This document shows positions 1-8,068 of a stretch of 64,000 nucleotides of DNA, piece after piece. The notes beneath the pieces were generated by a model. It was not told where the DNA came from. It did no database searches and saw only the letters and a program-made list of their open reading frames with translations. This DNA comes from Pseudomonas sp. FP2196. GTDB lineage: Bacteria > Pseudomonadota > Gammaproteobacteria > Pseudomonadales > Pseudomonadaceae. Both the position numbers and the translations under genes were made by a program. The DNA lies in contig NZ_CP117445.1 of assembly GCF_030687715.1 (NCBI RefSeq), positions 437,501 through 501,500 on the forward strand. The letters are read 5' to 3'. Numbering within the stretch: position 1 is the stretch's first letter; every line of letters starts with the position of its first letter.

Positions 1-2
1 AG

Positions 3-1769
3 CGGCAAACCAGCGGCTTCAGTGAAAAGCACCTGGACAAGGCTGACTATCTAGCTTCCTACAAGCCACGCAAGACCGCGAAAGCCACCAAAATCACGGA
101 AACCGCGACCGCCGAAGAAAAACCCAAGGCGCCATCTGATGATGAGTTCGACTCAGAGCTCGAAAAAGTGTTTAAGAGTCTGGCGACCTGGCAACCGCCC
201 GGTATCGGCGTGAAACCGTCCAGGCGCACCTTTTCGTTGACTCTGCCCGGGCCTGAGGTTCTGATCAAGGGCAAGGGTAAGGACATTATCAAGATCACCC
301 ATCTGCGCGAGGTGTGGGATCTCTGTCGCAAGGATGGCGTAGATCTTGCGGGGCTTTCCAAGCGCGATGATAAGCCCACCCAGAATGTCTATACGTGGCT
401 GACCACGTGGTGCGGGTTCATTGACTGGGCCCATATCGTCGAAAAGATGCGGATGCTGGAAATCCACTGTATTGGCGATGAAAGTACATTGGAGGTAAGA
501 GCGCGTGAGTCGCTAGATAGACATTTCAGTGACTCAGCCATGGCCTTGAGTGTGCTGCTGGACTATATCGCGGACAGCACCACTGATACTAACGCGGTGA
601 GTTGCCATACCGCGGCCAAGCACCTACAGAAGTTGCTTCTACCAGGTGTTCAGACCTGGACGCAGTACCTGGCAAACCCTATACCCGGTCAAAGTTGGAC
701 GGTCACCGGCACGCACGACATCGGCAGTACACCGACCGTTCCTCATCGTAGCCCTGCCGAGCAAATCGTTAGCCATCACTGGGCGGAGAGCATTCCGAAC
801 AGGCGGCTTCGACTGCATGCTAAATATGCCCGCCCCACCAAGGCGCTCACGCTGCCCTCCGCCATCCTTCGACTGGCGTTGCATCTGAAAAAGGGCAGTG
901 AATCCATGCTTTTGGGGGAGCCCGCCTGGCGCCAAGGTGCGCACAATGAATTGAGGAGTACGCTTGGTGACACTGACCGTGATCTCGATGACCTCCCATG
1001 GTTTGATAATTCCGAGGCACTTTCTTGCGCCATGGGGCGCGAACTCTCCTTCCCCGCAAACACCAAAGACGAGTCGGATGCGCTTCATAGCGCGATGAAT
1101 GATCTTGTATGGCATCAGCTCCAGATTTGCGTCGATAAGAAGCTGAACGAGATCGCTGACCATGATTTGTCGACTGCCGTGGCAGAAAAGTGGCAGATCT
1201 GGCGAGCCGATTTAGACAAAGATCCAGATGCCCGCCTGCTTCTTTTCGAGCAGATGATGTATCCCCAGACCGAAGGCATCAATGCCAAGCATGCGCTGCG
1301 TATTGGGCCTCGCACGGTGGAACTGATGGAATCCGCAACCATCATGCTGCTATTAGCGTGTGTGGGGCTTGGCGGCATTGACTGGCGTTCGATCGAGCCG
1401 ATTGGTGATGTGCTAAGCATCGCCCTGCGCCACTGGTCTGGAGAACCTACCGACCATGACGGGCCTCGGCGCCTGGGTGATGACAATCTACGCAAGCTGT
1501 TGGGCCAGGCCCCACCACCTGTAGTCATCCTTTCGGGTGTAGAGGAGTCTGCGACTGAGTTGCTTGAGGCAGGTATGGCTGAGGATTTGGAAGCCGGTCA
1601 TAGCATGGCAGCCGAGCGACAGCCACGCCTCCTCGTCACCCGATTCCAAGTTTATAAGCAGCTACGAACCGGGACGCTGGTCAAGCTGCAAGCACATTTT
1701 CAAAAGCACTGGAACGCCTGGCTTCAGGCGCGCGAAGCGGCAATCGAAGCTTGTGGGAAAGGACACTGA
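3..1769 (+). CDS. Large component of an ABC-three-component (Lamassu-like) system, 5' truncated
   Basis: The frame is open from the first bases of the window, so the true start lies upstream; the GTG at 168 is only an internal codon. The visible 588 residues begin with a Lys/Ala/Glu-rich segment and contain no nuclease or NTPase motif that I recognise. Near residues 420-450 is a hydrophobic stretch following an RIGP tetrapeptide, which resembles the C-terminal region of ABC-3C effector proteins. The stop is followed after 2 nt by the ATG of the middle component, so the three genes form one operon. The role as effector or large subunit is inferred from position. The N-terminal domain that would name the activity lies outside the window. 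Confidence 0.6.
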   Translation, partial: RQTSGFSEKHLDKADYLASYKPRKTAKATKITETATAEEKPKAPSDDEFDSELEKVFKSLATWQPPGIGVKPSRRTFSLTLPGPEVLIKGKGKDIIKITHLREVWDLCRKDGVDLAGLSKRDDKPTQNVYTWLTTWCGFIDWAHIVEKMRMLEIHCIGDESTLEVRARESLDRHFSDSAMALSVLLDYIADSTTDTNAVSCHTAAKHLQKLLLPGVQTWTQYLANPIPGQSWTVTGTHDIGSTPTVPHRSPAEQIVSHHWAESIPNRRLRLHAKYARPTKALTLPSAILRLALHLKKGSESMLLGEPAWRQGAHNELRSTLGDTDRDLDDLPWFDNSEALSCAMGRELSFPANTKDESDALHSAMNDLVWHQLQICVDKKLNEIADHDLSTAVAEKWQIWRADLDKDPDARLLLFEQMMYPQTEGINAKHALRIGPRTVELMESATIMLLLACVGLGGIDWRSIEPIGDVLSIALRHWSGEPTDHDGPRRLGDDNLRKLLGQAPPPVVILSGVEESATELLEAGMAEDLEAGHSMAAERQPRLLVTRFQVYKQLRTGTLVKLQAHFQKHWNAWLQAREAAIEACGKGH

Positions 1770-1771
1770 TT

Positions 1772-2359
1772 ATGATGACGCTCCAACAATTGACCGCGGC
1801 GATAAGCCTGCGTGCCGAGGGTCGGTATGAGGTACAACTGGCGGATGCGATGGAGCTTCCAGAGGTTGATCACGCCTCACAAATTCTGCGACTAAAACGC
1901 GCTCGTATAGACAAGGCCGGCTGGCGAACTGTTTTGTTGATCGAGCTTCCATCTCACGCAGTACAAGCGGCTCACCAGTGGGCTGCCAATGTTCGCGACG
2001 TCTTGCCGGAGCCGGAAACGTCCGATCTATATATGTTCATCATCCTTAGAGACACCACTCATGATGAGGCCACTCGCATTGAAACGGATGATCGATTCTG
2101 CCGGAAAGTCGTAGCGCGCCAGCAAGAGATGCCGATCGAGTTTCTCGACCGCACATTCCTGGCGGCGCTCGACCCTCCAGGCGAAGTTGAAACGCTTAGC
2201 GACCCACTGGTTGCAGCGTTACAAGCGCTCTCCTCCGCTCAATCGTGGACAAAGGACCATATTGACTTCTGGAAGACGGAACTGCTGTCGACTACGAACG
2301 GCGCCGACGTTGCGCGTTCGCTGCGCGAATCGATGGCTGGCAGCGAGGATCAGCAATGA
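1772..2359 (+). CDS. ABC-three-component system middle component
   Basis: A small soluble protein of 195 residues. The frame is open back to a TTG at 1751, but the ATG at 1772 is preferred because GGAAAGGA lies 8 nt upstream and it follows the previous stop by 2 nt. The segment SDLYMFIILR, then DDRFCRK, then FLDRTFLAAL matches my memory of the ABC-3C middle component 1 family (strand, conserved CRK, then a conserved FLDRTF block). Such proteins sit between effector and ATPase genes and are thought to bridge them. The stop overlaps the ATPase start (ATGA, 2356-2359), indicating translational coupling. Family assignment is from memory of motifs plus gene order. Confidence 0.65.
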   Translation: MMTLQQLTAAISLRAEGRYEVQLADAMELPEVDHASQILRLKRARIDKAGWRTVLLIELPSHAVQAAHQWAANVRDVLPEPETSDLYMFIILRDTTHDEATRIETDDRFCRKVVARQQEMPIEFLDRTFLAALDPPGEVETLSDPLVAALQALSSAQSWTKDHIDFWKTELLSTTNGADVARSLRESMAGSEDQQ

Positions 2360-5300
2360 GCAAGTTGAATTCCATAACGGTGTCAAACCTGCGCAAATTC
2401 GGCCCTGGTGTTCAGATCGAGCTGAGTCCTGGCGCAACCATCGTCCTCGCACCCAATGGCACGGGCAAAACGACCTTGTTCGAGGCCATTGAATTTGGCC
2501 TCACTGGGAGAATTGCCCGCCTTCACGACGACATTAACCATGTCATTCGGGATGACGAGGCGTTCGCTCAGGTCAGTTTGAACTTCGCTGATTTTACCGC
2601 GACGTCCAAAGTTACCGCGGCGGGTAAGGTCAGCCAGGAAGGAGATCTGAGCGACCTATTCCCCGGCATCCCCAAAAATGACCTCCCATTCCTGCTTCGA
2701 CTGACGCATTTGCTTGATCAAAGAGAGAATGAATGGATCGTCAAGGCTGACGAGAAAGACGCCGGTTCCCAGCTGGCGAAGCTTCCGATCGGGCGTGAGG
2801 GTTCCCGGGCCGGCGCGACGCTTCCCTCTGTACGACGGTCATTGACCGACGAAAAAAACCGTCAACAGAAGGGGTTGATTGATCTTGAAAAAGAACTGGG
2901 TGACTGGAATCGACTCATCCAGGAGCGCGACATCGCCGCAGCCGGCGCTGTAGGGGCCTTGCGTCCGCAGGAGCACCTTGCCAAGGTCGTTTCAGAGGTA
3001 GCCGTCCAGACGGAGAGTCTTGAACAGATTTCACCTGGACTACTCTCGGAGCCCGTGAATCAGGACACCCTGGCCCTCGCCCATTCCGCGCTGCTCGATA
3101 TCTTGCGTATCAAAGTGGAGCGTGTGCAGGCACTCATCGTAGTTTTGGCGGAGGCGGACGGCCTGGTAGAAAGCTTCGGTGCCGTGCGGTCTCGACTCGA
3201 AATGCTCAGCGCACAATTGGCCGCCGCGCGCGAGACGCTCGATAGTCACTCGAAGAGCCGAACGGAACAAGCGACGCTCCTTCAGGAGCACCAGACCAAT
3301 ATCCAGCTCGCTCAACAGGAGCGTGTGAGCGTGGCACAAGCGCTGGAGCGACTGGTCAATGAGGCCGGTGCCAAACAGCAGGTCGAGCATCGTAACCAGG
3401 CGTTAACAGAGGCTGCTACCGTCGTCGGGGACGCCGAACAACAATGCGCAGCGTTGCGGGAAAAGCATGAGCGCAACCTGCAGATCCAGAATCAGCACGC
3501 TCAGCTCGACAATCAGTTTCAATCGCTCGACCAGACAGAGAAACGGCTGCGTGAAGGCCAGCGGTTGGTCATCGAGTGGGAAGCTACCGAAACGCGGTTG
3601 AAGGAGAACCGTAAAGAGTCAGATCTTCTTGAAGAGATTCTCGCCCATCTGGGCGCGGAGCTGGCCGAAAAACGCGCTGCACAGCAAGCGTGCAAAACCG
3701 CCGAAGACGCGGCCAGAAATCATTATCAGGCGTTGAGTTCTTCCGCAGATGCGATTCGCCAGGCGGTGGCCTCCATTGCCGAACACCTTCCGCCAGAACA
3801 AGGAAGCTGTCCGCTGTGTTTGTATCCTCATGGCGCAGAGGACTTGCACAACCGTGTAACCAGCGCTTTGCAGGCGATAAACCCTAGCCTGACCGATGCC
3901 GATCAGCAATTGAAAGCCGCTGTAGAGGCCTTGGCCGCAAGCGACGCCGAGGTAGTTTCTGCGCTCGAAGCTGTGGGGGATTGCCAGGCGAACCTTGCGG
4001 CACTGGACGATATGTGCCAGGTCTTGGAGCGGGCGATTGTTCAGTTTCGCATTGATCCAATCCTGGCAAGCGATTCAGTGCCATTGGCTAAAGAATCGCT
4101 AAGGGTTCAACTGGAGGGGATCTCAGCGAGTCGCAGAAGCCTGACAGATCGGCGCGCCGGTCTGGAGCCGTTGATCGCTCAGGACACTTTCGATCAGGCT
4201 CTCCACGCCTACAAAACGGCTGTTGCCGCGCTCGATCAGGCGCGGGTTCGGCACAGCGAGTCGCTGACTCGACGTGATCAAGCGATCGCCGCGTTGTCTG
4301 CACTTACGTCAGGCGCACCCGGTGGGCGATCGCTGGAAGAGCTGACGGTACAAAGAAACCAGCTCGACGATCGAATCCGCGAGCTTCATGGGAAAGCGGA
4401 TACTGTCCAGTCGGCGCTAGACGCACAACAAAGCCAGCTGCTAGAGCTAAGCAGTGCTGTGAGAACGACCGAAGAGGCGATCAGGCATGCTCAGTCCCAG
4501 CTCGCGTCGCTGCGCGCCAGCTGGCAGAGGCTTGGCCTAATGGGCGATCCACTCGCAGAAGCCGCTCAAGCTCGCGTCAGTAACTTGCGTTCGACGTTGG
4601 CTGGTCTTGAGAGCAACTTGGGGATGCTTGAAAATCTGGGGGTTGAGATATCGGCTTGGGCCAAGCTGAATGAATCGCAGCTTGCGCAACGGCTCATCGA
4701 TGTCCAACGCTTGGATCGCACAGAAGAGAGTTTTTTTGCATACCTCAACGACAGGATCACTATTGCCACCGGACAACTGGCCGATTTAACCAAGCTGTCG
4801 GATGCTATGGACGCCCTAGATGGCTTCTTGAAGAAGGAAATCGGAAACGTTCAGAAGCACGTTAGTAAGGTTGTTCCCCGCTGGCAGGCACTGCTCAAGC
4901 GGGTCGTGCGCGAAACGAGGTTCCACGAAGCGAGCCTTAAGTTTTTCACCTCCTACAATAAGGAACGGGCCGAGGTCTCAGTACCGCTGGGCAAGAAATC
5001 AGCCCCGGTACCTGACGTCGCAAGCGAGGCTCAGCTGACTGATCTTCAGTTGACCTTCCTGTTGTCAATGGCCATGAGTCACCAATGGTCACCTTGGAAA
5101 GCCCTGCTGCTCGATGATCCGACCCAGCACCACGACCTGGTGCATGCGTCCGCGGTCTTCGATTTGCTGCGTGACTACATTGTCGACCACGGTTTTCAGG
5201 TCGTAATCGCGACCCACGATGCGCTGCAGGCGCGATATTTCATGCGCAAGCTCCAGAACGACGGCATCGAGGCGAAGATCTGGTCGCTCGTGCCGACGGA

Positions 5301-5370
5301 CAGCGGCGTTACTGCAGAGGAAGGACATCGTAAGCAGCAAACCAGCTTGGCTCCGCCTCCCGTGAGCTGA
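2356..5370 (+). CDS. SMC/Rad50-like ABC ATPase with zinc hook (ABC-3C / LmuB-like)
   Basis: A 1004-residue ABC-type ATPase. The Walker A is PNGTGKTT at residues 33-40. Long Gln/Glu/Ala-rich coiled coils run about 160-470 and 510-860 on either side of a CPLC zinc hook at 485-488. The C-terminal head has a Walker B ending in DDP (D920, D921), the following QHHD, and an IATHD switch with H954. This layout is that of Rad50, SbcC and RloC-type sensors, and the DDPTQHHD form is typical of ABC-3C ATPases. In Lamassu-type systems the ATPase senses foreign DNA and releases the effector; that role is inferred here from the operon. The start overlaps the previous stop by 4 nt. Confidence 0.8.
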   Translation: MSKLNSITVSNLRKFGPGVQIELSPGATIVLAPNGTGKTTLFEAIEFGLTGRIARLHDDINHVIRDDEAFAQVSLNFADFTATSKVTAAGKVSQEGDLSDLFPGIPKNDLPFLLRLTHLLDQRENEWIVKADEKDAGSQLAKLPIGREGSRAGATLPSVRRSLTDEKNRQQKGLIDLEKELGDWNRLIQERDIAAAGAVGALRPQEHLAKVVSEVAVQTESLEQISPGLLSEPVNQDTLALAHSALLDILRIKVERVQALIVVLAEADGLVESFGAVRSRLEMLSAQLAAARETLDSHSKSRTEQATLLQEHQTNIQLAQQERVSVAQALERLVNEAGAKQQVEHRNQALTEAATVVGDAEQQCAALREKHERNLQIQNQHAQLDNQFQSLDQTEKRLREGQRLVIEWEATETRLKENRKESDLLEEILAHLGAELAEKRAAQQACKTAEDAARNHYQALSSSADAIRQAVASIAEHLPPEQGSCPLCLYPHGAEDLHNRVTSALQAINPSLTDADQQLKAAVEALAASDAEVVSALEAVGDCQANLAALDDMCQVLERAIVQFRIDPILASDSVPLAKESLRVQLEGISASRRSLTDRRAGLEPLIAQDTFDQALHAYKTAVAALDQARVRHSESLTRRDQAIAALSALTSGAPGGRSLEELTVQRNQLDDRIRELHGKADTVQSALDAQQSQLLELSSAVRTTEEAIRHAQSQLASLRASWQRLGLMGDPLAEAAQARVSNLRSTLAGLESNLGMLENLGVEISAWAKLNESQLAQRLIDVQRLDRTEESFFAYLNDRITIATGQLADLTKLSDAMDALDGFLKKEIGNVQKHVSKVVPRWQALLKRVVRETRFHEASLKFFTSYNKERAEVSVPLGKKSAPVPDVASEAQLTDLQLTFLLSMAMSHQWSPWKALLLDDPTQHHDLVHASAVFDLLRDYIVDHGFQVVIATHDALQARYFMRKLQNDGIEAKIWSLVPTDSGVTAEEGHRKQQTSLAPPPVS

Positions 5371-5483
5371 CTTAGCGGCAGCTGGGCGAAACTAAGCTGA
5401 GCAATTTGGCTTGGTTTCGCTTCCTATACCCACCTCACCCCGCAATCCCCCCATGCGTTTGCTCAAAAAATTTGTACATTTAG

Positions 5484-5502
5484 CTCGTGTCCTTCCCACG
5501 AG
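5484..5502 (+). promoter_or_regulatory. Stem-loop abutting the start of the 27-codon ORF
   Basis: CTCGTG (5484-5489) pairs with CACGAG (5497-5502) around the loop TCCTTCC. The stem ends one base before the ATG at 5503, so it would hide the start region in a transcript. The pyrimidine loop could also pair with a Shine-Dalgarno sequence. On the other strand the loop reads GGAAGGA. A function in translational control is inference. Confidence 0.3.
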
Positions 5503-5586
5503 ATGAAAAAAAAGAGCGACTTGATTGATCTTATTTTGGCTTTAGCTATTTTAGTTCGAGTCATCACACAGCTCCTTTCAAAATAA
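5503..5586 (+). CDS. Possible 27-residue hydrophobic peptide (type I toxin-like)
   Basis: Too short for routine ORF calling. The frame reads MKKKSDLIDLILALAI and ends in a Ser-Lys pair before TAA: a lysine-rich start, one continuous hydrophobic or amphipathic helix of about 17 residues, and a positively charged end. That is the general shape of type I toxin peptides. A stem-loop ends immediately before the ATG and no separate Shine-Dalgarno sequence is accessible. Against it, an antisense 33-codon frame has a better ribosome site, and the length is within what chance could give. No family is recognised. Confidence 0.3.
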   Translation: MKKKSDLIDLILALAILVRVITQLLSK

Positions 5587-5766
5587 CGACGATAGGTTGT
5601 CAGTAAGTAATTTTGTAGACGCCTCCTTTTGGTCCTCTCAGACTCCGGGAAGCCTACTCTCATCTCTGATACAGCATCGCTGTGGGGGAAGGGTATTTAC
5701 ATAAAACGTGCGGTTATGGATATTTCGCAGTTTCACTGAGCCACATAGGATGCTCCTTAACTTTCA

Positions 5767-5796
5767 TTGACAATGCTGATTAAGAATGGAGATAAT
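5767..5796 (+). promoter_or_regulatory. Sigma-70-like promoter overlapping the annotated T5orf172 start
   Basis: TTGACA at 5767-5772 and GATAAT at 5791-5796 are separated by 18 bases, close to consensus. The -10 lies inside the first codons that follow the ATG at 5786. If this promoter is used, that ATG is not on the transcript and translation would begin at the next in-frame ATG at 5843. Confidence 0.45.
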
Positions 5797-6475
5797 ATAC
5801 TTAACCAATACTAGATTATCATTTCTTGGGCAAAACCTTTCAATGAACTTCGAATATGATGGATTTGACTCAGACGAAGAAATAGCCGAACAAAACGATC
5901 ACTATGCTGCATATCCGCTCTCTGAACATGGATGGCTGTATATCGTGGCCGACATTAGAGATATGAGCATATCAAAAATTGGGTTAACAACAAAAAAAAC
6001 CCCTGAACAAAGACTTGCTGAGGGAAAAACCTATAACCCTTTCATTGTACTTTTTGCCACTTATAATCTCTCAAAACTAACCTATGGAATTTCAAAGGTT
6101 GAGCTAAAGGATATCGAAGGCTATATTCACCGAAGATCATTTGCTGATCCAGTCATGCACTTATATACAGGTCGAAACTCCGAATGGTTCTATATGCATC
6201 CGGAAACAGCTGAGCTAGAAGTTGATCGGATGCTGGCGAAGCGCGGGTTTAGTGTTGGGGGAAAATATCTGTACTCGAGCTATGAAGGCGACCACAATCA
6301 TAACGGTATTTATGCCTCACGAATGAGAGAGATAAAAACTATATATCGTCCCTTTCCTAGAGATTTTGAGGAAATGGTCGCCGACCTTGGAACTCCAAAA
6401 ATATACTACCAGAGTTATTTAGATTACCTTAAAGACTATCACCTAAGAAGCCATAGGGACAAAATTTATCTTTGA
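5786..6475 (+). CDS. T5orf172-type GIY-YIG domain protein
   Basis: 229 residues from ATG 5786, or 210 from ATG 5843, which lies downstream of a good promoter. The core pattern is GWLYIVAD, then KIGLTT with a following PEQR, then a glutamate-containing helix (ELKDIEG) and NSEWFYMHPE. This is the signature of the T5orf172/MUG113 branch of the GIY-YIG nuclease superfamily, found in phage and defence-associated proteins. Residues 1-50 are acidic and unassigned. The gene is AT-rich and stands alone on the plus strand between the ABC-3C-like operon and the minus-strand genes. The family call is fairly firm; whether the protein cuts nucleic acid is not shown. Confidence 0.6.
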   Translation: MEIIYLTNTRLSFLGQNLSMNFEYDGFDSDEEIAEQNDHYAAYPLSEHGWLYIVADIRDMSISKIGLTTKKTPEQRLAEGKTYNPFIVLFATYNLSKLTYGISKVELKDIEGYIHRRSFADPVMHLYTGRNSEWFYMHPETAELEVDRMLAKRGFSVGGKYLYSSYEGDHNHNGIYASRMREIKTIYRPFPRDFEEMVADLGTPKIYYQSYLDYLKDYHLRSHRDKIYL

Positions 6476-6584
6476 TTTCTCCCGCGCTCCATGGCTGTCG
6501 CCCCAGTGGAATGCAATGGAAAACTAGTAGCAATCTTTGAATTCATGCCTGATACAGTCAGCTTAAGAAGATTGATACAGAGAT

Positions 6585-6602
6585 GGAGGCCTTGCGGCCT
6601 CC
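6585..6602. terminator. GC-rich stem-loop between convergent genes
   Basis: GGAGGCC (6585-6591), loop TTGC, GGCCTCC (6596-6602) is a perfect 7-bp stem. It lies between converging transcripts. No T-run follows directly on either strand; the nearest on the plus strand is TTTTT 17 nt further on, so it is at best a weak terminator. Confidence 0.3.
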
Positions 6603-6621
6603 AAACCTTCAGCGACAGTTT

Positions 6622-6858
6622 TTATTGTCCAAATCCACCAGCCAGCATCGATACACAGGAGTGCCCCAGCATCTGAACAGCATCGGATGCTTCACCCCAC
6701 TCGATCTAGTACGGTGGCTCGCCGTCATCACTATATGGGGGCTCAAAGGGCTCACCTGTTTCGATCAAACGTATACGCTCGACAAAAGGTGCAGAGGCAT
6801 CGCGATAAAAGTATCGGATAAAGCTAACGCGCCGTTTCAGAAACCATGCGACGTCCAT
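6622..6858 (-). pseudogene. Interrupted small gene with in-frame TAG
   Basis: On the minus strand an ATG at 6858 is preceded by AGGAG with 7-nt spacing. The frame reads MDVAWFLKRRVSFIRYFYRD and continues as 50 protein-like codons to a TAG at 6708-6706. The same frame stays open and protein-like for 27 more codons (containing IEWGEASDAVQMLGHS) to TAA at 6624-6622. I recall Pseudomonas hypothetical proteins with a similar start and a continuous PPY/F-x-x-EW junction, so the TAG looks like a nonsense mutation, and the tail appears truncated. The name and function of the family are unknown to me. It could instead be a genuine 50-residue protein. Confidence 0.45.
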
Positions 6859-6960
6859 CAGATATCTCCTACGATTGAGCATATTAGAGCGTACTGACGA
6901 TATTTATCTCGACCCCTGATTTAAAGCTACAACAATTATGAGGGCGACAACTCAAATTAG

Positions 6961-7986
6961 TCAGTTTCTGCCAGGCAACATGAATTCATGACCTGTAAGC
7001 TCAGAAGATATTTCATCAATAAATTGGGCAGATGCCGAAGATATGAACTCCGAGAGTAGCCAGTTATGTTGGCAGTCGAAATGTCGTGACAACTTATCAG
7101 GCTCATATCTAGCCATTTCAGATAATTTATGCATAGCAGCAAAAGCGATGGTCATGGAGCTTCTAGGTATAAGGCCTGCGATATTGCCTGCGCGCTTCAA
7201 GTACCAAAGCCGCTGAGCGCCGTTTATATAGTAAATATTTTTTCTGAGCTTTGTATGGTAGCCTTTATATCTTACCAGGTTCTGCTCAACCTGATTCGGC
7301 TTCCAGTTGAACCTGTTAGTTGATCTAATTAGAAAAGCATCTTCAACACTGATATCTCGTTCGAATTTATCGGGTAGCTTGTTCATAGTATGGTTTGTGG
7401 CGTATTGCCCTGTGACTTCAGCACAAAACCATGCCTCATTTGTTTTTGCAGACTTAACAATTTTTGGATCTGCCAATGGTATAAAAAGCTCAGAATCAGA
7501 GCTATAGGTCAAGTTAAACGCTCGGTGTATGCCAGGGAGATTATATAAAAGATCCTTTAGCGAATATGAGTTTTCGTCAGCAGGCTCACCTAGGTGTCGG
7601 CACAGTGCTGGAAGGATGCCGGAAGTCTTAAATTTTACCTGCTCATTACTAAGGGAGGTATGTCCCTTTTTCGTGTAACCCGATACACCGTGCTCATCGC
7701 TGAACTGGACGCCTTTGGCTAGCAATAGTGTTTTTGTTGCATTCAAGAAGCAATAGTAAGCAGTGAGAGGGGCAGACGTTTTAGGGAGCATTTTAGTGGC
7801 GTCATAGAAACTCCTTGCCTGACTCCAGAAAAACCTAGCATCTTTTTTTCCGGCCCGCTTCAGCCACAAGTCAACGTAATCCCAAGTGCTGGTAACTAGC
7901 ACGGTCCTTTCGTTGAAATGCGGTGTAGTGACTGATTTATGTATGGTTAGGTTTTTTCGTTTGTATTTTATGTCACGATGTGCCAT
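6961..7986 (-). CDS. YaaC-like protein
   Basis: 341 residues, soluble, rich in Lys, Asn, Ser and aromatic residues. Residues about 50-110 have the pattern FFWSQARSFYDA, then YYCFLNATKTLLLAKG, then a following EHGVSG, which matches the YaaC family as I remember it. A second conserved-looking block near the C terminus is NWLLSEF. The biochemical function of YaaC proteins is not established. The start ATG 7986 has AAGGAA six bases upstream. The gene lies 82 bp downstream of gmtX on the same strand, so it could be read from the recombinase operon, but its AT-rich composition marks it as separate cargo. Confidence 0.5.
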   Translation of the reverse strand: MAHRDIKYKRKNLTIHKSVTTPHFNERTVLVTSTWDYVDLWLKRAGKKDARFFWSQARSFYDATKMLPKTSAPLTAYYCFLNATKTLLLAKGVQFSDEHGVSGYTKKGHTSLSNEQVKFKTSGILPALCRHLGEPADENSYSLKDLLYNLPGIHRAFNLTYSSDSELFIPLADPKIVKSAKTNEAWFCAEVTGQYATNHTMNKLPDKFERDISVEDAFLIRSTNRFNWKPNQVEQNLVRYKGYHTKLRKNIYYINGAQRLWYLKRAGNIAGLIPRSSMTIAFAAMHKLSEMARYEPDKLSRHFDCQHNWLLSEFISSASAQFIDEISSELTGHEFMLPGRN

Positions 7987-8068
7987 TACAGTTCCTTGCG
8001 ATTACGGCTTTGTACTCTTCTAATCAACTCAGCAGTTCATTTTTCGCTAGAATAAATTGCAGTTGACG

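Larger units (their letters stand above)
5371..5785. other. AT-rich spacer after the ATPase operon
   Basis: About 415 bases with an abrupt drop in GC relative to the ATPase gene. It contains the possible 27-codon peptide at 5503-5586 with its preceding stem-loop, and the promoter-like hexamers before the T5orf172 gene. No convincing rho-independent terminator follows the ATPase gene. A minus-strand 33-codon frame (start near 5563, preceded by AAAGGAG) overlaps the plus-strand peptide, so the coding strand of this patch is unresolved. Confidence 0.5.
6476..6960. other. Spacer between convergent genes, with a stem-loop and a gene remnant
   Basis: About 485 bases between the end of the plus-strand T5orf172 gene and the end of the minus-strand YaaC-like gene. 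It contains the stem-loop at 6585-6602 and the broken minus-strand frame at 6622-6858. The plus-strand frames here have no ribosome site and no protein-like composition. Confidence 0.5.

Noticed and set aside
168..170. GTG as the start of the first gene
   Set aside because: The frame is open to the first bases of the window with protein-like sequence and no Shine-Dalgarno at this GTG; the gene begins outside the window.
2356..5370. ATPase considered as chromosomal SbcC or RecN
   Set aside because: There is no sbcD partner, the length and DDPTQHHD form differ, and it is coupled to an ABC-3C-type middle component in an island.
6491..6897. Two plus-strand frames of 61 and 104 codons
   Set aside because: No ribosome site, no protein-like pattern, and they overlap the better-supported minus-strand remnant.
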